Positions 47,647 to 57,330 of a DNA stretch of 64,000 nt are shown one piece after another. This stretch comes from Pseudomonas sp. AOB-7. Its GTDB lineage: Bacteria > Pseudomonadota > Gammaproteobacteria > Pseudomonadales > Pseudomonadaceae. Made by a program: the position numbers and the translations under genes. Every line of letters begins with the position of its first letter. Positions within the stretch are counted from its first letter, which is position 1. Below the pieces are notes generated by a model, which was not told the origin of the DNA, did no database searches, and saw only the letters and a program-made list of their open reading frames with translations. The stretch spans positions 1 to 64,000 of the forward strand of contig NZ_RFFK01000007.1 of NCBI RefSeq assembly GCF_003696305.1, in the 5' to 3' direction.

Positions 47647-50600
47647 TCAGGCGCGGCGCAAATCCAGGGTCATCGGCAGTTCATTATTGTCGATCGGCTG
47701 CAGGGCCGGGCGCTTGCCCGGGCTGTGGCCGAGGCGGAAGAAGCGCGCCAGGCGCCGGCTCTCGGCCTCGTAGGCGTTGACCGGCAGGCTGTCGTAGTTG
47801 CGCCCGCCGGGATGGGCCACATGGTACTGGCAACCGCCCAGCGAGCGCTGCATCCAGGTGTCGATCAGGTCGAACACCAGCGGCGCGTGCACGCCGATGG
47901 TCGGCTGCAGGCAGCTGGCCGGCTGCCAGGCGCGAAAGCGCACGCCGCCGACGAACTCGCCGACCTTGCCGGTGGGCCGCAGCGGCACCGGCACGCCGTT
48001 GCAGGTCAGCACGTAGCGATCCGGCGCCATGCCGCCGAGCTTGACCTGCATGCGCTCCAGCGACGAGTCGACGTAGCGCACGGTGCCGCCGCTGGCGCCC
48101 TCCTCACCCAGCACGTGCCAGGGCTCCAGCGCCTGGCGCAGCTCCAGCTCGATGCCCTTGACGGCGAAGTCGCCGGCCTTGGGGAAACGGAACTCGAAAT
48201 GCGGGGCGAACCACTCGCCGCGCAGGCGATAGCCGAAAGCGCCCAGCTCCTGCAGCACGTCGGCGAAGTCCTGCTCGACGAAGTGCGGCAGGAGGAAACG
48301 GTCGTGCAGCTCGGTGCCCCAGCGCACCAGCCTGGCCGGGCGGTAGGGCTCCTGCCAGAAGCGGGCGATCAGCGCGCGCAGCAGCAGTTGCTGGGCCAGG
48401 CTCATCTGCGCGTGCGGCGGCATCTCGAAGGCGCGCAGCTCGAGCAGACCGAGGCGGCCGCTGGCCGAATCCGGCGAGTACAGCTTGTCGATGCAGAACT
48501 CGGCGCGGTGAGTATTGCCGGTGACGTCCACCAGCAGGTTGCGCAGCAGCCGGTCGACCAGCCAGGGCGGACAGTCGCGACCCGGCTCGGGCATCTGCGC
48601 GAAGGCGATCTCCAGCTCATACAGAGCGTCGTTGCGCGCCTCATCCACACGCGGCGCCTGCGAGGTCGGGCCGATAAACAGGCCGGAAAACAGGTAGGAC
48701 AGCGACGGGTGGTTGTGCCAGTAGCCGATCAGGCTGCGCAGCAGATCGGGGCGGCGCAGGAAGGGCGAGTCCGCCGGCGTGGCGCCGCCGAGGACGAAGT
48801 GGTTGCCGCCGCCGGTGCCGGTGTGGCGGCCGTCGAGCATGAATTTCTCGCTACTCAGGCGTGACTGCCGTGCCGCCTCGTAGAGAAACTCGCCGCGCTC
48901 GACCAGCTCGCTCCAGCTGGCCGCCGGGTGGATATTGACCTCGATCACCCCGGGGTCGGGGGTGACGCGGAAATACTGCAGGCGCGGGTCCTGCGGCGGC
49001 TCGTAGCCCTCCAGCAGCACCGGGCAGTTGAGTTCGGCGGCCACCGCCTCGATCGCCGCGACCAGCTCCAGGTATTCCTCCAGGTGCGCCAGCGGCGGCA
49101 TAAACAGATACAGCCGCCCCTCGCGCGGCTCGGCGCACAGCGCGGTGCGCACGATACCGGGCGCCGACTGGCCGACCGCCGGGCGCGGCGCCTGGCCGTT
49201 GCCGCCGGCGCCGCGCCAGACGCCGCGCAGCTGGCGCTGGATCTGCGCCGGGTTCGGCAGCGGGGCGAAGCGCTGGCCCGGATCGGCCGGGTTGATATAG
49301 GGGTAGTCGGCCTGGCTGACCCAGGGCAGCGAGTCCAGCGGCAGGCGGTAGCCTAAGGGCGAGTCGCCCGGCAGCAGGCGGCAGTGCTCGTCGCGCAGGA
49401 ACCAGCGGCCGCTCTGCCAGCCGGCACCGTCCACCCGCCGCGCCAGCGGCAGCACCTGGCCGACCACGCGGTCCAGGCCCTGGTCGAACACCTTGCGCAG
49501 GCGCTCGCGCTCCAGCGCATCGCTCAGCCGCGAATCGTCCGGGGTGACGTTGTCCGGCAGCTTGCGCTCGCGCCACAGGTAATAGAACCAGTCCTCGTAG
49601 GCTGGGAAGACGCACTCGACATCCACATCCAGGCGCGCCGCCAGGGCCGCGAGAAAGTGCGCGGCGGTGTCGGCGTCGGCGCCGTAGCCGCGCGTTTCGT
49701 CAGCCAGCAGCCTGGGTTCGTGCCAGATCGGCTCGCCGTCCTGGCGCCAGAAACAGTTCAGCGACCAGCGCGGCAGCTGCTCGCCCGGGTACCACTTGCC
49801 CTGGCCGAAGTGCACCAGGGCCTTGGGCGCATAGTGCGCGCGCAGGCGGTGGAACAGCTCGGCGGCCAGGCGCCGCTTGTTCGGCCCCAGCGCGGCGGTG
49901 TTCCACTCCTCGTCGTCGGGGTAGTCGAGGGCGACGAAGGTCGGCTCGCCGCCCATGGTCAGGCGCACGTCGTGGCGCTGCAGGTCCTCGTCGATCTGCC
50001 GGCCGAGGGCATCGATCGCCTGCCACTGCGCCGCGCTGTAGGGCTTGCTGACCCGCGGCGCCTCCCAGATGCGCTCCACCTGCATCTGGTGCTCGAACTC
50101 GCATTCGCACTCGTCCAGCGCGCCGGAAATCGGCGCCGCCGAGGACGGCTCGGGGCTGCAGGCCAGCGGGATATGGCCCTCGCCGGCGAACAGCCCGCTG
50201 GTGGGATCGAGGCCGATCCAGCCGGCGCCGGGCAGGTACACCTCGCACCAGGCGTGCAGGTCGGTGAAGTCCTGGTCGGTGCCGGAGGGGCCGTCGAGGG
50301 CTTTGACGTCGGCGGTCAGCTGGATCAGGTAGCCGGAGACGAAGCGCGCCGCCAGGCCCAGGTGGCGCAGCAGCTGCACCAGCAGCCAGGCCGAGTCGCG
50401 GCAGGAGCCGGAGGCCTTCTCCAGGCTCTGCTCGGGCGTCTGCACGCCCGGTTCCAGACGGATCAGGTAGCGGATATCGCCGGACAGCCGCTGGTTCAGC
50501 GCCACCAGAAAATCCACGCTGGCCGTGGGCGCGCGGTCGATGCTGGCCAGGTACTCGGCGAACTTCGGCGTGGCCGCCAGCTTGACCAGGTAGGGCGCCA

Positions 50601-50940
50601 GCTCGCGCTGCTCGCCCTCGGTGTAGGCGAAGGGAATGCGCTCGGCATAAGGCTCGAGAAAGAAGTCGAAGGGGTTGAACACCGCCATCTCGGCGACCAG
50701 ATCCACCTCCACCCTGAGCTCGCGGGTCTTCTCGGGGAACACCAGGCGCGCCAGGTAGTTGCCCTGCGGGTCCTGCTGCCAGTTGACGAAGTGCTCGCCC
50801 GGCTCGACCTTCAGCCCGTAGGAAAGGATGCGCGTGCGGCTGTGCGGCGCCGGGCGCAGGCGCACCAGCTGCGGGCCGAGGTTCACCGCACGGTCGTAGC
50901 GGTAGTGGGTGACATGGTGCAGCGCGACATGGATCGACAC
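47647..50940 (-). CDS. Large transglutaminase-DUF2126 protein
   Basis: A 1,097-residue protein. The N-terminal transglutaminase part (1-260) has a triad Cys180 ([10 protein letters not shown]), His228 (DLHAWCEVY) and Asp244 (IGLDPTSG). The remaining 800 residues are the DUF2126 region ([54 protein letters not shown]), which carries glutamate- and histidine-rich motifs suggesting a nucleotide- or metal-dependent ligase. The start is GTG at 50940, five bases after a strong AGGAGG. It heads the minus-strand set and is divergent from the export locus. Biological role unknown. Confidence 0.9.
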   Translation of the reverse strand: MSIHVALHHVTHYRYDRAVNLGPQLVRLRPAPHSRTRILSYGLKVEPGEHFVNWQQDPQGNYLARLVFPEKTRELRVEVDLVAEMAVFNPFDFFLEPYAERIPFAYTEGEQRELAPYLVKLAATPKFAEYLASIDRAPTASVDFLVALNQRLSGDIRYLIRLEPGVQTPEQSLEKASGSCRDSAWLLVQLLRHLGLAARFVSGYLIQLTADVKALDGPSGTDQDFTDLHAWCEVYLPGAGWIGLDPTSGLFAGEGHIPLACSPEPSSAAPISGALDECECEFEHQMQVERIWEAPRVSKPYSAAQWQAIDALGRQIDEDLQRHDVRLTMGGEPTFVALDYPDDEEWNTAALGPNKRRLAAELFHRLRAHYAPKALVHFGQGKWYPGEQLPRWSLNCFWRQDGEPIWHEPRLLADETRGYGADADTAAHFLAALAARLDVDVECVFPAYEDWFYYLWRERKLPDNVTPDDSRLSDALERERLRKVFDQGLDRVVGQVLPLARRVDGAGWQSGRWFLRDEHCRLLPGDSPLGYRLPLDSLPWVSQADYPYINPADPGQRFAPLPNPAQIQRQLRGVWRGAGGNGQAPRPAVGQSAPGIVRTALCAEPREGRLYLFMPPLAHLEEYLELVAAIEAVAAELNCPVLLEGYEPPQDPRLQYFRVTPDPGVIEVNIHPAASWSELVERGEFLYEAARQSRLSSEKFMLDGRHTGTGGGNHFVLGGATPADSPFLRRPDLLRSLIGYWHNHPSLSYLFSGLFIGPTSQAPRVDEARNDALYELEIAFAQMPEPGRDCPPWLVDRLLRNLLVDVTGNTHRAEFCIDKLYSPDSASGRLGLLELRAFEMPPHAQMSLAQQLLLRALIARFWQEPYRPARLVRWGTELHDRFLLPHFVEQDFADVLQELGAFGYRLRGEWFAPHFEFRFPKAGDFAVKGIELELRQALEPWHVLGEEGASGGTVRYVDSSLERMQVKLGGMAPDRYVLTCNGVPVPLRPTGKVGEFVGGVRFRAWQPASCLQPTIGVHAPLVFDLIDTWMQRSLGGCQYHVAHPGGRNYDSLPVNAYEAESRRLARFFRLGHSPGKRPALQPIDNNELPMTLDLRRA

Positions 50941-51166
50941 GGCGGCCTCCTGCAAGCCTGGACGACCTGCCAAGCCGCGCAAGACTTATGCCAGGGAACG
51001 GGGCGCGCGCCCGCGCGGGCCGTGTCGCAGGGCTCGCGCACCAACGACAGGCCCGCCCGCGCACCAGCGCCGACATCGCGCACCACAATGGCGCGCCGCC
51101 ACGGCCAATTTGCCGCAAACGACTTCTGCCTTAGACTCCCAGCACTTCTTCGCAAGGACGTGCCCA
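50941..51166. promoter_or_regulatory. Divergent promoter region between the DUF2126 gene and the export locus
   Basis: These 226 bases hold the start signals of both units. A -10-like TTAGACT is at 51131-51137 and AAGGA lies 8 bases before the start at 51167. No operator can be named. Confidence 0.5.
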
Positions 51167-51949
51167 ATGCGCCACCACTCACCCCGCCTGCCCCTGCTCG
51201 GCCTGCTCGCCCTGCTGCTCAGCCCGCCGCTCTGGGCCGAAGACCCGCTGCTGGAGTCCTTCGTCGCGGCTGCGCCGGACGCCGGCGAACGCCAGGTGCG
51301 CGGCGTGCTGCGCGCGCGCGATCAGGCCGTGCTGTCCAGCGAGCTGCCCGGGCGCATCGTCGAGATGCCGTTCGCCGACGGCCAGGACTTCACCAAGGGC
51401 GACGTGCTGGTGCGCTTCGATTGCAGCGCCTACCAGGCCCAGCTCAATGCCGCCCAGGCCGCCGCCCGCGCCGCCCGCGAGGAACTGAGCCACAAGAAGC
51501 AGCTGGCCGCGCTCAACTCGGTCGGCCGCTTCGAGGTGGCGCTGGCCGAGGCGCGCCAGGCGCAGGCGCTGGCCGAGGCCCAGGTGTACCAGGTGCAGGT
51601 CAAGCGCTGCAGCGTCGTCGCCCCGTTCAACGGCCGCGTGGTGCAGCGCCGCGCCCAGCCGCACGAGAGCGTGGCCAGCGGCACGCCGCTGCTGGAGATA
51701 GTCGACAACCGCACCCTGGAGGTGCACCTGCTGGTGCCCTCGGCCTGGCTCGGCCGGCTCGCCCCCGGCCAGCCCTTCGCATTCGTCCCGGACGAGACCG
51801 GCGAGCCGCTGCAGGCCGCCGTCAAACGCCTCGGCGCGCGCATCGACGAAGGCAGCCAGACCCTGCTGCTGATCGGCAGCCTGCCGGCGGATGCCCAGGG
51901 TCTGCTGGCCGGCATGAGCGGCAGCGCGCGCTTCGCGGAGGCACCATGA
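51167..51949 (+). CDS. Periplasmic adaptor protein (HlyD/RND membrane-fusion type)
   Basis: A 260-residue exported protein with signal peptide MRHHSPRLPLLGLLALLLSPPLWA. The lipoyl half-motifs SELPGRIVEMPFADGQDFTKGDVLVRFDCS and RCSVVAPFNGRVVQRRAQPHESV flank a short alpha-hairpin (about residues 92-145), followed by a beta-barrel domain. It is shorter than RND adaptors such as MexA. ATG 51167 overlaps no other gene, and the stop overlaps the next start by four bases (ATGA). It probably bridges the inner-membrane part of this locus to an outer-membrane channel that is not in the window. Confidence 0.85.
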   Translation: MRHHSPRLPLLGLLALLLSPPLWAEDPLLESFVAAAPDAGERQVRGVLRARDQAVLSSELPGRIVEMPFADGQDFTKGDVLVRFDCSAYQAQLNAAQAAARAAREELSHKKQLAALNSVGRFEVALAEARQAQALAEAQVYQVQVKRCSVVAPFNGRVVQRRAQPHESVASGTPLLEIVDNRTLEVHLLVPSAWLGRLAPGQPFAFVPDETGEPLQAAVKRLGARIDEGSQTLLLIGSLPADAQGLLAGMSGSARFAEAP

Positions 51950-53265
51950 CCGCGCAGGCGCCGGGCCTGGCCGAGCGAATCGTCGCCCAGTTGCTCAGCC
52001 TGGAGCGCCAGGCCCGCGGCGCCGCCACCCTCGACCAACTGGCCTACGCCCTGGTCAACGATGCCCAGCCGCTGTTCGGTTACCGCCACGCCGCCCTGCT
52101 GATCGCCGGCAAGGTGCGCGCGCTGACCGCCATCAGCGTGGTGGAGGCCAACGCGCCCTTCGTCGCCTTCGTCGAGAACGCCGCCGCGCAGCTGCACAAG
52201 CAGGGGCGCGCGACCCAGGCCCAGGCGGTCGCGACGGACTCGCTGAGCGCCGCGCTGCGCGCCGACTGGCAGAGCCTGTCGGCCGCCGCGGTGTTCTGGC
52301 TGCCGCTGCTGGATCGCCAGGGCCAGGTCTTCGGCGGCCTGTGGATCGCCCGCGAGCAGCCCTGGAGCGAGGCCGAACAGGCCCTGCTCGGCCAGCTCGG
52401 CGACTGCTACGGCCACGCCTGGCTGGCCCTGCAACCGCGTCAGCCGTGGCGCCTGCGCTGGCCGCGGCGCAAGGTGCTCGGCGTGGCCGCCGCCGTGCTG
52501 CTGCTCTTGCTGCTGCCGGTGCGCCAGTCGGTGCTGGCGCCGGCCGAGGTGGTGCCGCTCGGCGGCCAGGTGGTAACCGCGCCGCTGGACGGCGTGATTG
52601 CGGAGTTTCTGGTCAAGCCCAACCAGGCGGTGAGCATGGGCGAGGTGCTGCTGCGCTTCGACGCCACTGCCATTCGCGCCCAGGCCGACGTCGCCGAGCG
52701 CAGCCTGCAGGTGGCCGAGGCCGAGCTCAAGGCCAACGCCCAGCGCGCCTTCAGCGACGCCGAATCGAGCGCGCGCATCGACCTGTTTGCCGCCCGCGTC
52801 GAACAGAAACGCGCCGAGCGCGACTACGCCCGGGAGCTGCTGGCGCGCACCGAGGTACGCGCCGAACGCGACGGCATCGCGGTGTTCGCCGACGCCCAGC
52901 GCTGGACCGGCAAGCCGGTGCAGACCGGCGAGCGGCTGATGCAGATCGCCGACCCGACCCGGGCCGAACTGCGCATCGACCTGGCGGTGGCCGACGCGCT
53001 GGACTTCCAGCCCGGCGCAGCCATCGCCCTGTTCCTCGACAGCGACCCGCTGCACCGTCACCAGGCGCGCCTGCAACGCCAGGCCTACGAGGCGCAGCCG
53101 CTGCCCGGCGGCCAGCTGGCCTACCGCCTGGACGCCGAATTCAGCGCAGCGCCGCCGCGCATCGGCCTGCGCGGCACCGCCAAGCTCTATGGCGCACGCG
53201 CGCCGCTGGCGTTCTACCTGCTGCGCCGGCCGCTGGCCGCGCTGCGCCAGACCCTGGGCCTGTAG
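51946..53265 (+). CDS. GAF-like domain plus HlyD membrane adaptor
   Basis: A 439-residue protein. Residues 1 to about 165 look like a cytoplasmic GAF-type sensor (LDQLAYALVNDAQPLFGYRHAALL ... AAAVFWLPLLDRQGQVFGGLWIA). A single helix follows (about 176-190, VLGVAAAVLLLLLLPV). Then come HlyD lipoyl halves (APLDGVIAEFLVKPNQAVSMGEVLLRFD; RAERDGIAVFADAQRWTGKPVQTGERLMQIAD) and a beta-barrel in the periplasm. A soluble sensor domain in front of an adaptor is unusual and suggests that export is gated by a cytoplasmic signal. It is coupled to both neighbours (ATGA before; TAG-ATG after). Confidence 0.85.
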   Translation: MTAQAPGLAERIVAQLLSLERQARGAATLDQLAYALVNDAQPLFGYRHAALLIAGKVRALTAISVVEANAPFVAFVENAAAQLHKQGRATQAQAVATDSLSAALRADWQSLSAAAVFWLPLLDRQGQVFGGLWIAREQPWSEAEQALLGQLGDCYGHAWLALQPRQPWRLRWPRRKVLGVAAAVLLLLLLPVRQSVLAPAEVVPLGGQVVTAPLDGVIAEFLVKPNQAVSMGEVLLRFDATAIRAQADVAERSLQVAEAELKANAQRAFSDAESSARIDLFAARVEQKRAERDYARELLARTEVRAERDGIAVFADAQRWTGKPVQTGERLMQIADPTRAELRIDLAVADALDFQPGAAIALFLDSDPLHRHQARLQRQAYEAQPLPGGQLAYRLDAEFSAAPPRIGLRGTAKLYGARAPLAFYLLRRPLAALRQTLGL

Positions 53266-55365
53266 ATGGCCCTGCCGGCGCTGCGCCCCGACCTGCAGCT
53301 GTCCAGCGCCGCCCCGGCGCTGGACGGCGCGCCGCAATGGACCCTGGCCGACCCGCTGCGCGGCCGCTACTTCAAGCTCGGCGCCGCGGCCATTCGCCTG
53401 CTGCGTCACTGGCCGCTGGGCGATCCCGAACGGGTGCTCGCGGCGGCCAACGCCGAACCCGGCCCACCGCTCGACGAGGCCGAGCTGCAGGAGATGCTGC
53501 GCTTTCTCGCCGGCCACGACCTGCTCAGCGCCGCCGACGCGCAGCAGCGCGGCAGCTACGCACAGAAGGCGGCGCAGCAGCGCCAGGGCTGGTGGCAGAG
53601 CCTGCTGCACCAGTACCTGTTCTTCCGCATCCCGCTGTGGCGCCCGGACGCCTTCCTCGACCGCACCTGGCCCTGGCTGAAGCGCCATGGTCCGAACCTG
53701 CTGCGCATCGGCCTGCCGCTGCTGCTGGGCCTCGGCCTGTTTCTGGTGGCACGCGACTGGGATCGTTTCATCGCCACCTTCCCGCACCTGTTCAGCCTGG
53801 GCGGGGCGCTGGCCTTCGGCGTCGCCCTGACCTTCGCCAAGCTGTGCCACGAATTCGGCCACGCCTACATGGCCAAGCGCGCCGGCTGCCGGGTGCAGAG
53901 CATGGGCCTGGCGTTCATGGTGCTGCTGCCGATGTTCTACACCGATGTCAGCGATGCCTGGCGGGTCAACCAGCGGCGCTCGCGCCTGCTGATCGGCGCC
54001 GGCGGCGTGCTCGCCGAACTGCTGCTGGCGGCACTCGCCCTGCTGGCCTGGTCGCTGCTGCCGGACGGGCCGCTGCGCACTGCCGCCTTCATGCTCGCCA
54101 GCGCCACCTGGATCACCACGCTGATCATCAACCTCAACCCCTTCATGCGCTTCGACGGCTACTTCCTGCTCAGCGACCTGTGGGGCGTGGACAACCTGCA
54201 GGGGCGCGCCTTCGCCCTGTGCCGCTGGCGTCTGCGCGAGGCGCTGTTCGGCTACGGCGAGCCCGCACCGGAACCCTGGTCGCCGGCCATGCAGCGCCGG
54301 CTGCTGTTCTGGGGCTATGGCGCCTGGCTGTGGCGCGCGGCGCTGTTCCTCGGCATCGCCCTGGCGGTGTACCACATGTTCTTCAAGCTGCTGGGCATCT
54401 TCCTGATGCTGGTGGAACTGGCCTGGTTCATCGGCCTGCCGATCTGGCGCGAGTGGCAGGAGTGGTGGCAACGCCGCGGGCAGGCGCAGCCGGGCAAGAC
54501 GCTGCGCGTCGGCGCCGTCCTGCTCGGCCTGCTGGCGGTGCTGCTGGTGCCCTGGCGCAGCGCCGTGGAAGTACCGGCGCTGCTCGAAGCCAGCCGGGTC
54601 AGCGCGCTGCATGCGCCACTGGCGGCGCGCCTCAAGCAGCTGCACGCCGGCAACGGCCAGGCGGTGCGCAGCGGCGAGCTGCTGCTGGAGCTGGAGTCCC
54701 CCGACCTGGACTCGCGCCAGGCCATAGTCCGCAGCGAAATCGCGATTCTCCAGTTGCAGCTCAAACGCCAGGCCGGGCGTAGCGAGACGGCCGCCGACAG
54801 CGCCATCCTCGAACGGAACCTGGCCGCCGCCGTCGCCGAATACCGCGGCCTGGCCGCCCAGCGCCAGCGCCTGCAGCTGCGCGCGCCGCACGACGGCCTG
54901 ATACGCGACCTGCCGGCAGACCTGGCGCCCGGGCTCTGGCTGTCGCCGCAGCAGCCGTTGCTGCGCGTGGTCGAACAGCAGGTGCGCCTGCGCGGCTACC
55001 TGGCCGAAGAGTCGTTGTGGCGCCTCGAACCCGGCAGCAGCGGCCGCTTTATCGCCAGCGCCGACCCGCTGCGCCCGGCGCTGGCGGTGACGCTCGGCGA
55101 GGTGGATGCCACCGGTGCCGCCTACCTCGACCAGCCCGCGCTGGCCTCTGACCACGGCGGGCCGATTGCCGTGCGCCGCGACGAGCAGCAACGCGCACAG
55201 CCGCTGCAGGCCCAGTACGGCGTGCGCCTGACCGCGCAACAGGCGCTAGCGGCGCCGGCGCAACCGCAACTGGGCGTGGCCATACTCGACGGCCGCCGCG
55301 AATCCATCCTCGCCGCCGTCTGGCGCCGGGTCGCCGCCCTGGGGGTGCGCGAAAGCGGTTTTTAA
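53266..55365 (+). CDS. PqqD-like / M50 metalloprotease / HlyD fusion membrane protein
   Basis: A 699-residue polytopic protein. Residues 1-90 resemble a PqqD-type winged-helix peptide-binding domain (DPLRGRYFKLGAAAIRLLRHW, then LLRFLAGHDLL-type end). The site-2 protease core has HEFGH (195-199) and NPFMRFDGYF (291-300), giving the zinc ligands His195, His199 and Asp297. Several helices surround it (about 147-162, 178-192, 240-266, 340-375, 410-420). After a further helix (508-525), residues 535-690 form a HlyD-like periplasmic part (HAPLAARLKQLHAGNGQAVRSGELLLELESPD). This is the putative peptide zinc metalloprotease (YydH-like) architecture. It follows the preceding gene without a gap and is the likely inner-membrane core of the locus. 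Confidence 0.88.
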   Translation: MALPALRPDLQLSSAAPALDGAPQWTLADPLRGRYFKLGAAAIRLLRHWPLGDPERVLAAANAEPGPPLDEAELQEMLRFLAGHDLLSAADAQQRGSYAQKAAQQRQGWWQSLLHQYLFFRIPLWRPDAFLDRTWPWLKRHGPNLLRIGLPLLLGLGLFLVARDWDRFIATFPHLFSLGGALAFGVALTFAKLCHEFGHAYMAKRAGCRVQSMGLAFMVLLPMFYTDVSDAWRVNQRRSRLLIGAGGVLAELLLAALALLAWSLLPDGPLRTAAFMLASATWITTLIINLNPFMRFDGYFLLSDLWGVDNLQGRAFALCRWRLREALFGYGEPAPEPWSPAMQRRLLFWGYGAWLWRAALFLGIALAVYHMFFKLLGIFLMLVELAWFIGLPIWREWQEWWQRRGQAQPGKTLRVGAVLLGLLAVLLVPWRSAVEVPALLEASRVSALHAPLAARLKQLHAGNGQAVRSGELLLELESPDLDSRQAIVRSEIAILQLQLKRQAGRSETAADSAILERNLAAAVAEYRGLAAQRQRLQLRAPHDGLIRDLPADLAPGLWLSPQQPLLRVVEQQVRLRGYLAEESLWRLEPGSSGRFIASADPLRPALAVTLGEVDATGAAYLDQPALASDHGGPIAVRRDEQQRAQPLQAQYGVRLTAQQALAAPAQPQLGVAILDGRRESILAAVWRRVAALGVRESGF

Positions 55366-55396
55366 GCACCTGTTCAAAGGGATAGAGAACAGCACC

Positions 55397-56197
55397 ATGG
55401 CCCACCACGCACTCCCCGCCTGCTCGCGCCTGCCCCTGCAGATCGAACTGGCAGCGCTGCTCGCCGCCCTCGCGCGGGTGCAGCCCGACGCCTGGCAGCA
55501 GCACTTCAACCGCGACTACTACCAGGGCGACTGGAGCGGTGTGACGCTGATCGGCGCCGCGGACGCACCGCTGCCGCTGGCCCCCGGCCGCGGCGCCGCG
55601 CAAGCCAGCGCCTGGTGGCAGGAAAACACGGCCTGGCACCAGCTACTCGCCGCCTTCCGCGCCCCGCTGCGCAGCGTGCGCCTGTTGCGCCTGGGCCCCG
55701 GTGCGCGCATCCACGAACACTGCGACCCCGACCTGGGCCAGCCCGACGCCGACCTGCGCCTGCACGTGCCGCTGCTCAGCCCGCCCGGGGTGGAATTTCT
55801 CCTCGACGGCCTGCAGGTGCCGATGCAGCCCGGCGAATGCTGGTTCCTCGACCTGTCGCGGCCGCATCGGGTGGACAACCCCAGCCGTCAGCCGCGTATC
55901 CACCTGGTGCTCGACTGCGCTCCCTGCGACTGGCTGCTGGAGACGATCGGGCGCGGCCTGGGGCAGACCCCGGCGCTGCGCCCGAGCCGCGGGGAGCAGG
56001 CCTTCGCCGATTTGCGCGAGAGGCTGGCGCAGCAGCCGGAGCTGGCCGCACACCTGCGCAGCCTGAGCGATACCCGGGACTTCATCGACGCCACCCTGCG
56101 CCTGGGCGAGCAACTCGGTCTGCCGTTCTCCGAGGCCGAGGTGCGCCGCGCCATGCGCCAGGGCAAACAGACATGGAACGATCAATGGCGAGCATGA
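55397..56197 (+). CDS. Aspartyl/asparaginyl beta-hydroxylase-like 2-oxoglutarate oxygenase
   Basis: A 266-residue protein. The jelly-roll core holds the iron-binding pattern of Asp/Asn beta-hydroxylases: GPGARIHEHCDPD (His106/His108), then LRLHVPLLSPPGVEF, the PGECWFLDLSRPHRVDN turn (His157) and RIHLVLDC (Arg167, a probable 2-oxoglutarate contact). These enzymes hydroxylate Asp or Asn in proteins or peptides. There is no signal, so it acts in the cytoplasm, before export. It starts 31 bases after the M50 gene and overlaps the sulfotransferase gene, so a shared target protein is likely. Confidence 0.83.
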   Translation: MAHHALPACSRLPLQIELAALLAALARVQPDAWQQHFNRDYYQGDWSGVTLIGAADAPLPLAPGRGAAQASAWWQENTAWHQLLAAFRAPLRSVRLLRLGPGARIHEHCDPDLGQPDADLRLHVPLLSPPGVEFLLDGLQVPMQPGECWFLDLSRPHRVDNPSRQPRIHLVLDCAPCDWLLETIGRGLGQTPALRPSRGEQAFADLRERLAQQPELAAHLRSLSDTRDFIDATLRLGEQLGLPFSEAEVRRAMRQGKQTWNDQWRA

Positions 56198-57162
56198 ATC
56201 GCGCCGTGGACTTCGCCGGCTGGCTGCCGATCCGCACCTGGCTGAGTGCCGGCCAGTGGCGCGTGGACTGGTGCTGGTTCGGCGAGCAACGGCTGAGCCG
56301 TCCGTTCTTTCGCGACGATGTCGAGCAGGCCCTGCGGCTGCCCTTCAACCAGGCGCTACGCCGCGAAACAGGCCTGGACGACTTGCTGGCGTGGCAGGCG
56401 ATCAGCCCGGGGCTGGCGCCCAGTGCCTTTATCTTCCATGCCTCGCGCTGCGGCTCCACCCTGCTGGCGCAGATGCTGGCGGGGCTTGCGCCCAATATCG
56501 TGCTGTCCGAACCGCCGCCGCTGGATCGCCTGCTGCGCGCCCATTACCTCGCCCCCGAAGCGGCGGCGCATCAGCCACGCTGGGTCGCGGCCCTGCTGTC
56601 GGCCTACGGACAGCGCCGGCGCGGCGACGAGCAGCGCCTGCTGATCAAGCTGGATGCCTGGAATCTGTTCGAGGCCCAGTTCCTGCAGGCACTCTATCCA
56701 CAGGTGCCGCGCCTGTTCCTCTATCGCGACCCATTGGAAATCGCCGTGTCCCAGCTACGCCAACCCGGCCTGCAGCGCGTTCCCGGCCTGCTCGGACCCT
56801 CGGGACTGGAGCGGCCGGACGACCCGCCGTTGTCGCCACAGGAACACACCTGCCGGATGATCGGCCGGATTCTCCAGGGCGGACTGCAGCTGTGCCTGCA
56901 ACTGGGCGGCGTGCCGGTCAACTACAGCGAACTGCCCGATGCCCTCTGGGGACGCCTGGCGCCGCTGGTCGGCGTGAACGCCGCGGATCTGCCGCGCCTG
57001 CAGGAAGTCGCCGCCTTCGATGCCAAGCAGCCGAGCCTGTCCTTCAGCGCCGACAGTCAAGGCAAGCGCGAGTCGGCGGACGCGGCATTGCGCGCGGCGA
57101 TCGAGCGCTGGGCGGACGAGCCCTACGCAAGGCTGGAGCGCCTGCGCTTGCGCGATGCATAG
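56194..57162 (+). CDS. Sulfotransferase family protein
   Basis: A 322-residue protein. The 5'-phosphosulfate loop is IFHASRCGSTLLAQML (near residues 83-98), and the 3'-phosphate motif is FLYRDPLEIAVSQ (near 179-191), as in PAPS-dependent sulfotransferases. I chose ATG 56194 because it gives the 4-base ATGA overlap used elsewhere in this operon; in-frame ATGs at 56185 and 56173 are possible. It is probably a protein or peptide modifier, given the beta-hydroxylase gene in front, but carbohydrate or lipid targets are possible. Confidence 0.82.
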   Translation: MNRAVDFAGWLPIRTWLSAGQWRVDWCWFGEQRLSRPFFRDDVEQALRLPFNQALRRETGLDDLLAWQAISPGLAPSAFIFHASRCGSTLLAQMLAGLAPNIVLSEPPPLDRLLRAHYLAPEAAAHQPRWVAALLSAYGQRRRGDEQRLLIKLDAWNLFEAQFLQALYPQVPRLFLYRDPLEIAVSQLRQPGLQRVPGLLGPSGLERPDDPPLSPQEHTCRMIGRILQGGLQLCLQLGGVPVNYSELPDALWGRLAPLVGVNAADLPRLQEVAAFDAKQPSLSFSADSQGKRESADAALRAAIERWADEPYARLERLRLRDA

Positions 57163-57330
57163 ACTTGTAACGCGCGCGGGCCATACAAGCGTTTGGCAAA
57201 AGTACCGGCCCGGGGCAGTAAATACTGGCGATCCGCCTGCAGCTTCGCTAACCTCGGCCGGACTAGCGCCGTATAAATGAATAACAAATGGCCGCCCCGA
57301 CGCGGGGCAACCCGCAGGGACGCTCACCTC

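Noticed and set aside
49384..51945. Upstream extension of the GAF-HlyD gene's frame by about 850 codons
   Set aside because: It runs antisense to the DUF2126 gene and through the first adaptor gene. The real start is the ATG at 51946 with a 4-base overlap.
51430..55239. 1,269-codon minus-strand frame
   Set aside because: Shadow of the adaptor and M50 genes, which have clear motifs on the plus strand.
53266..55365. Type I secretion ABC transporter
   Set aside because: No Walker A/B or ABC signature. The motifs are those of an M50 zinc protease.
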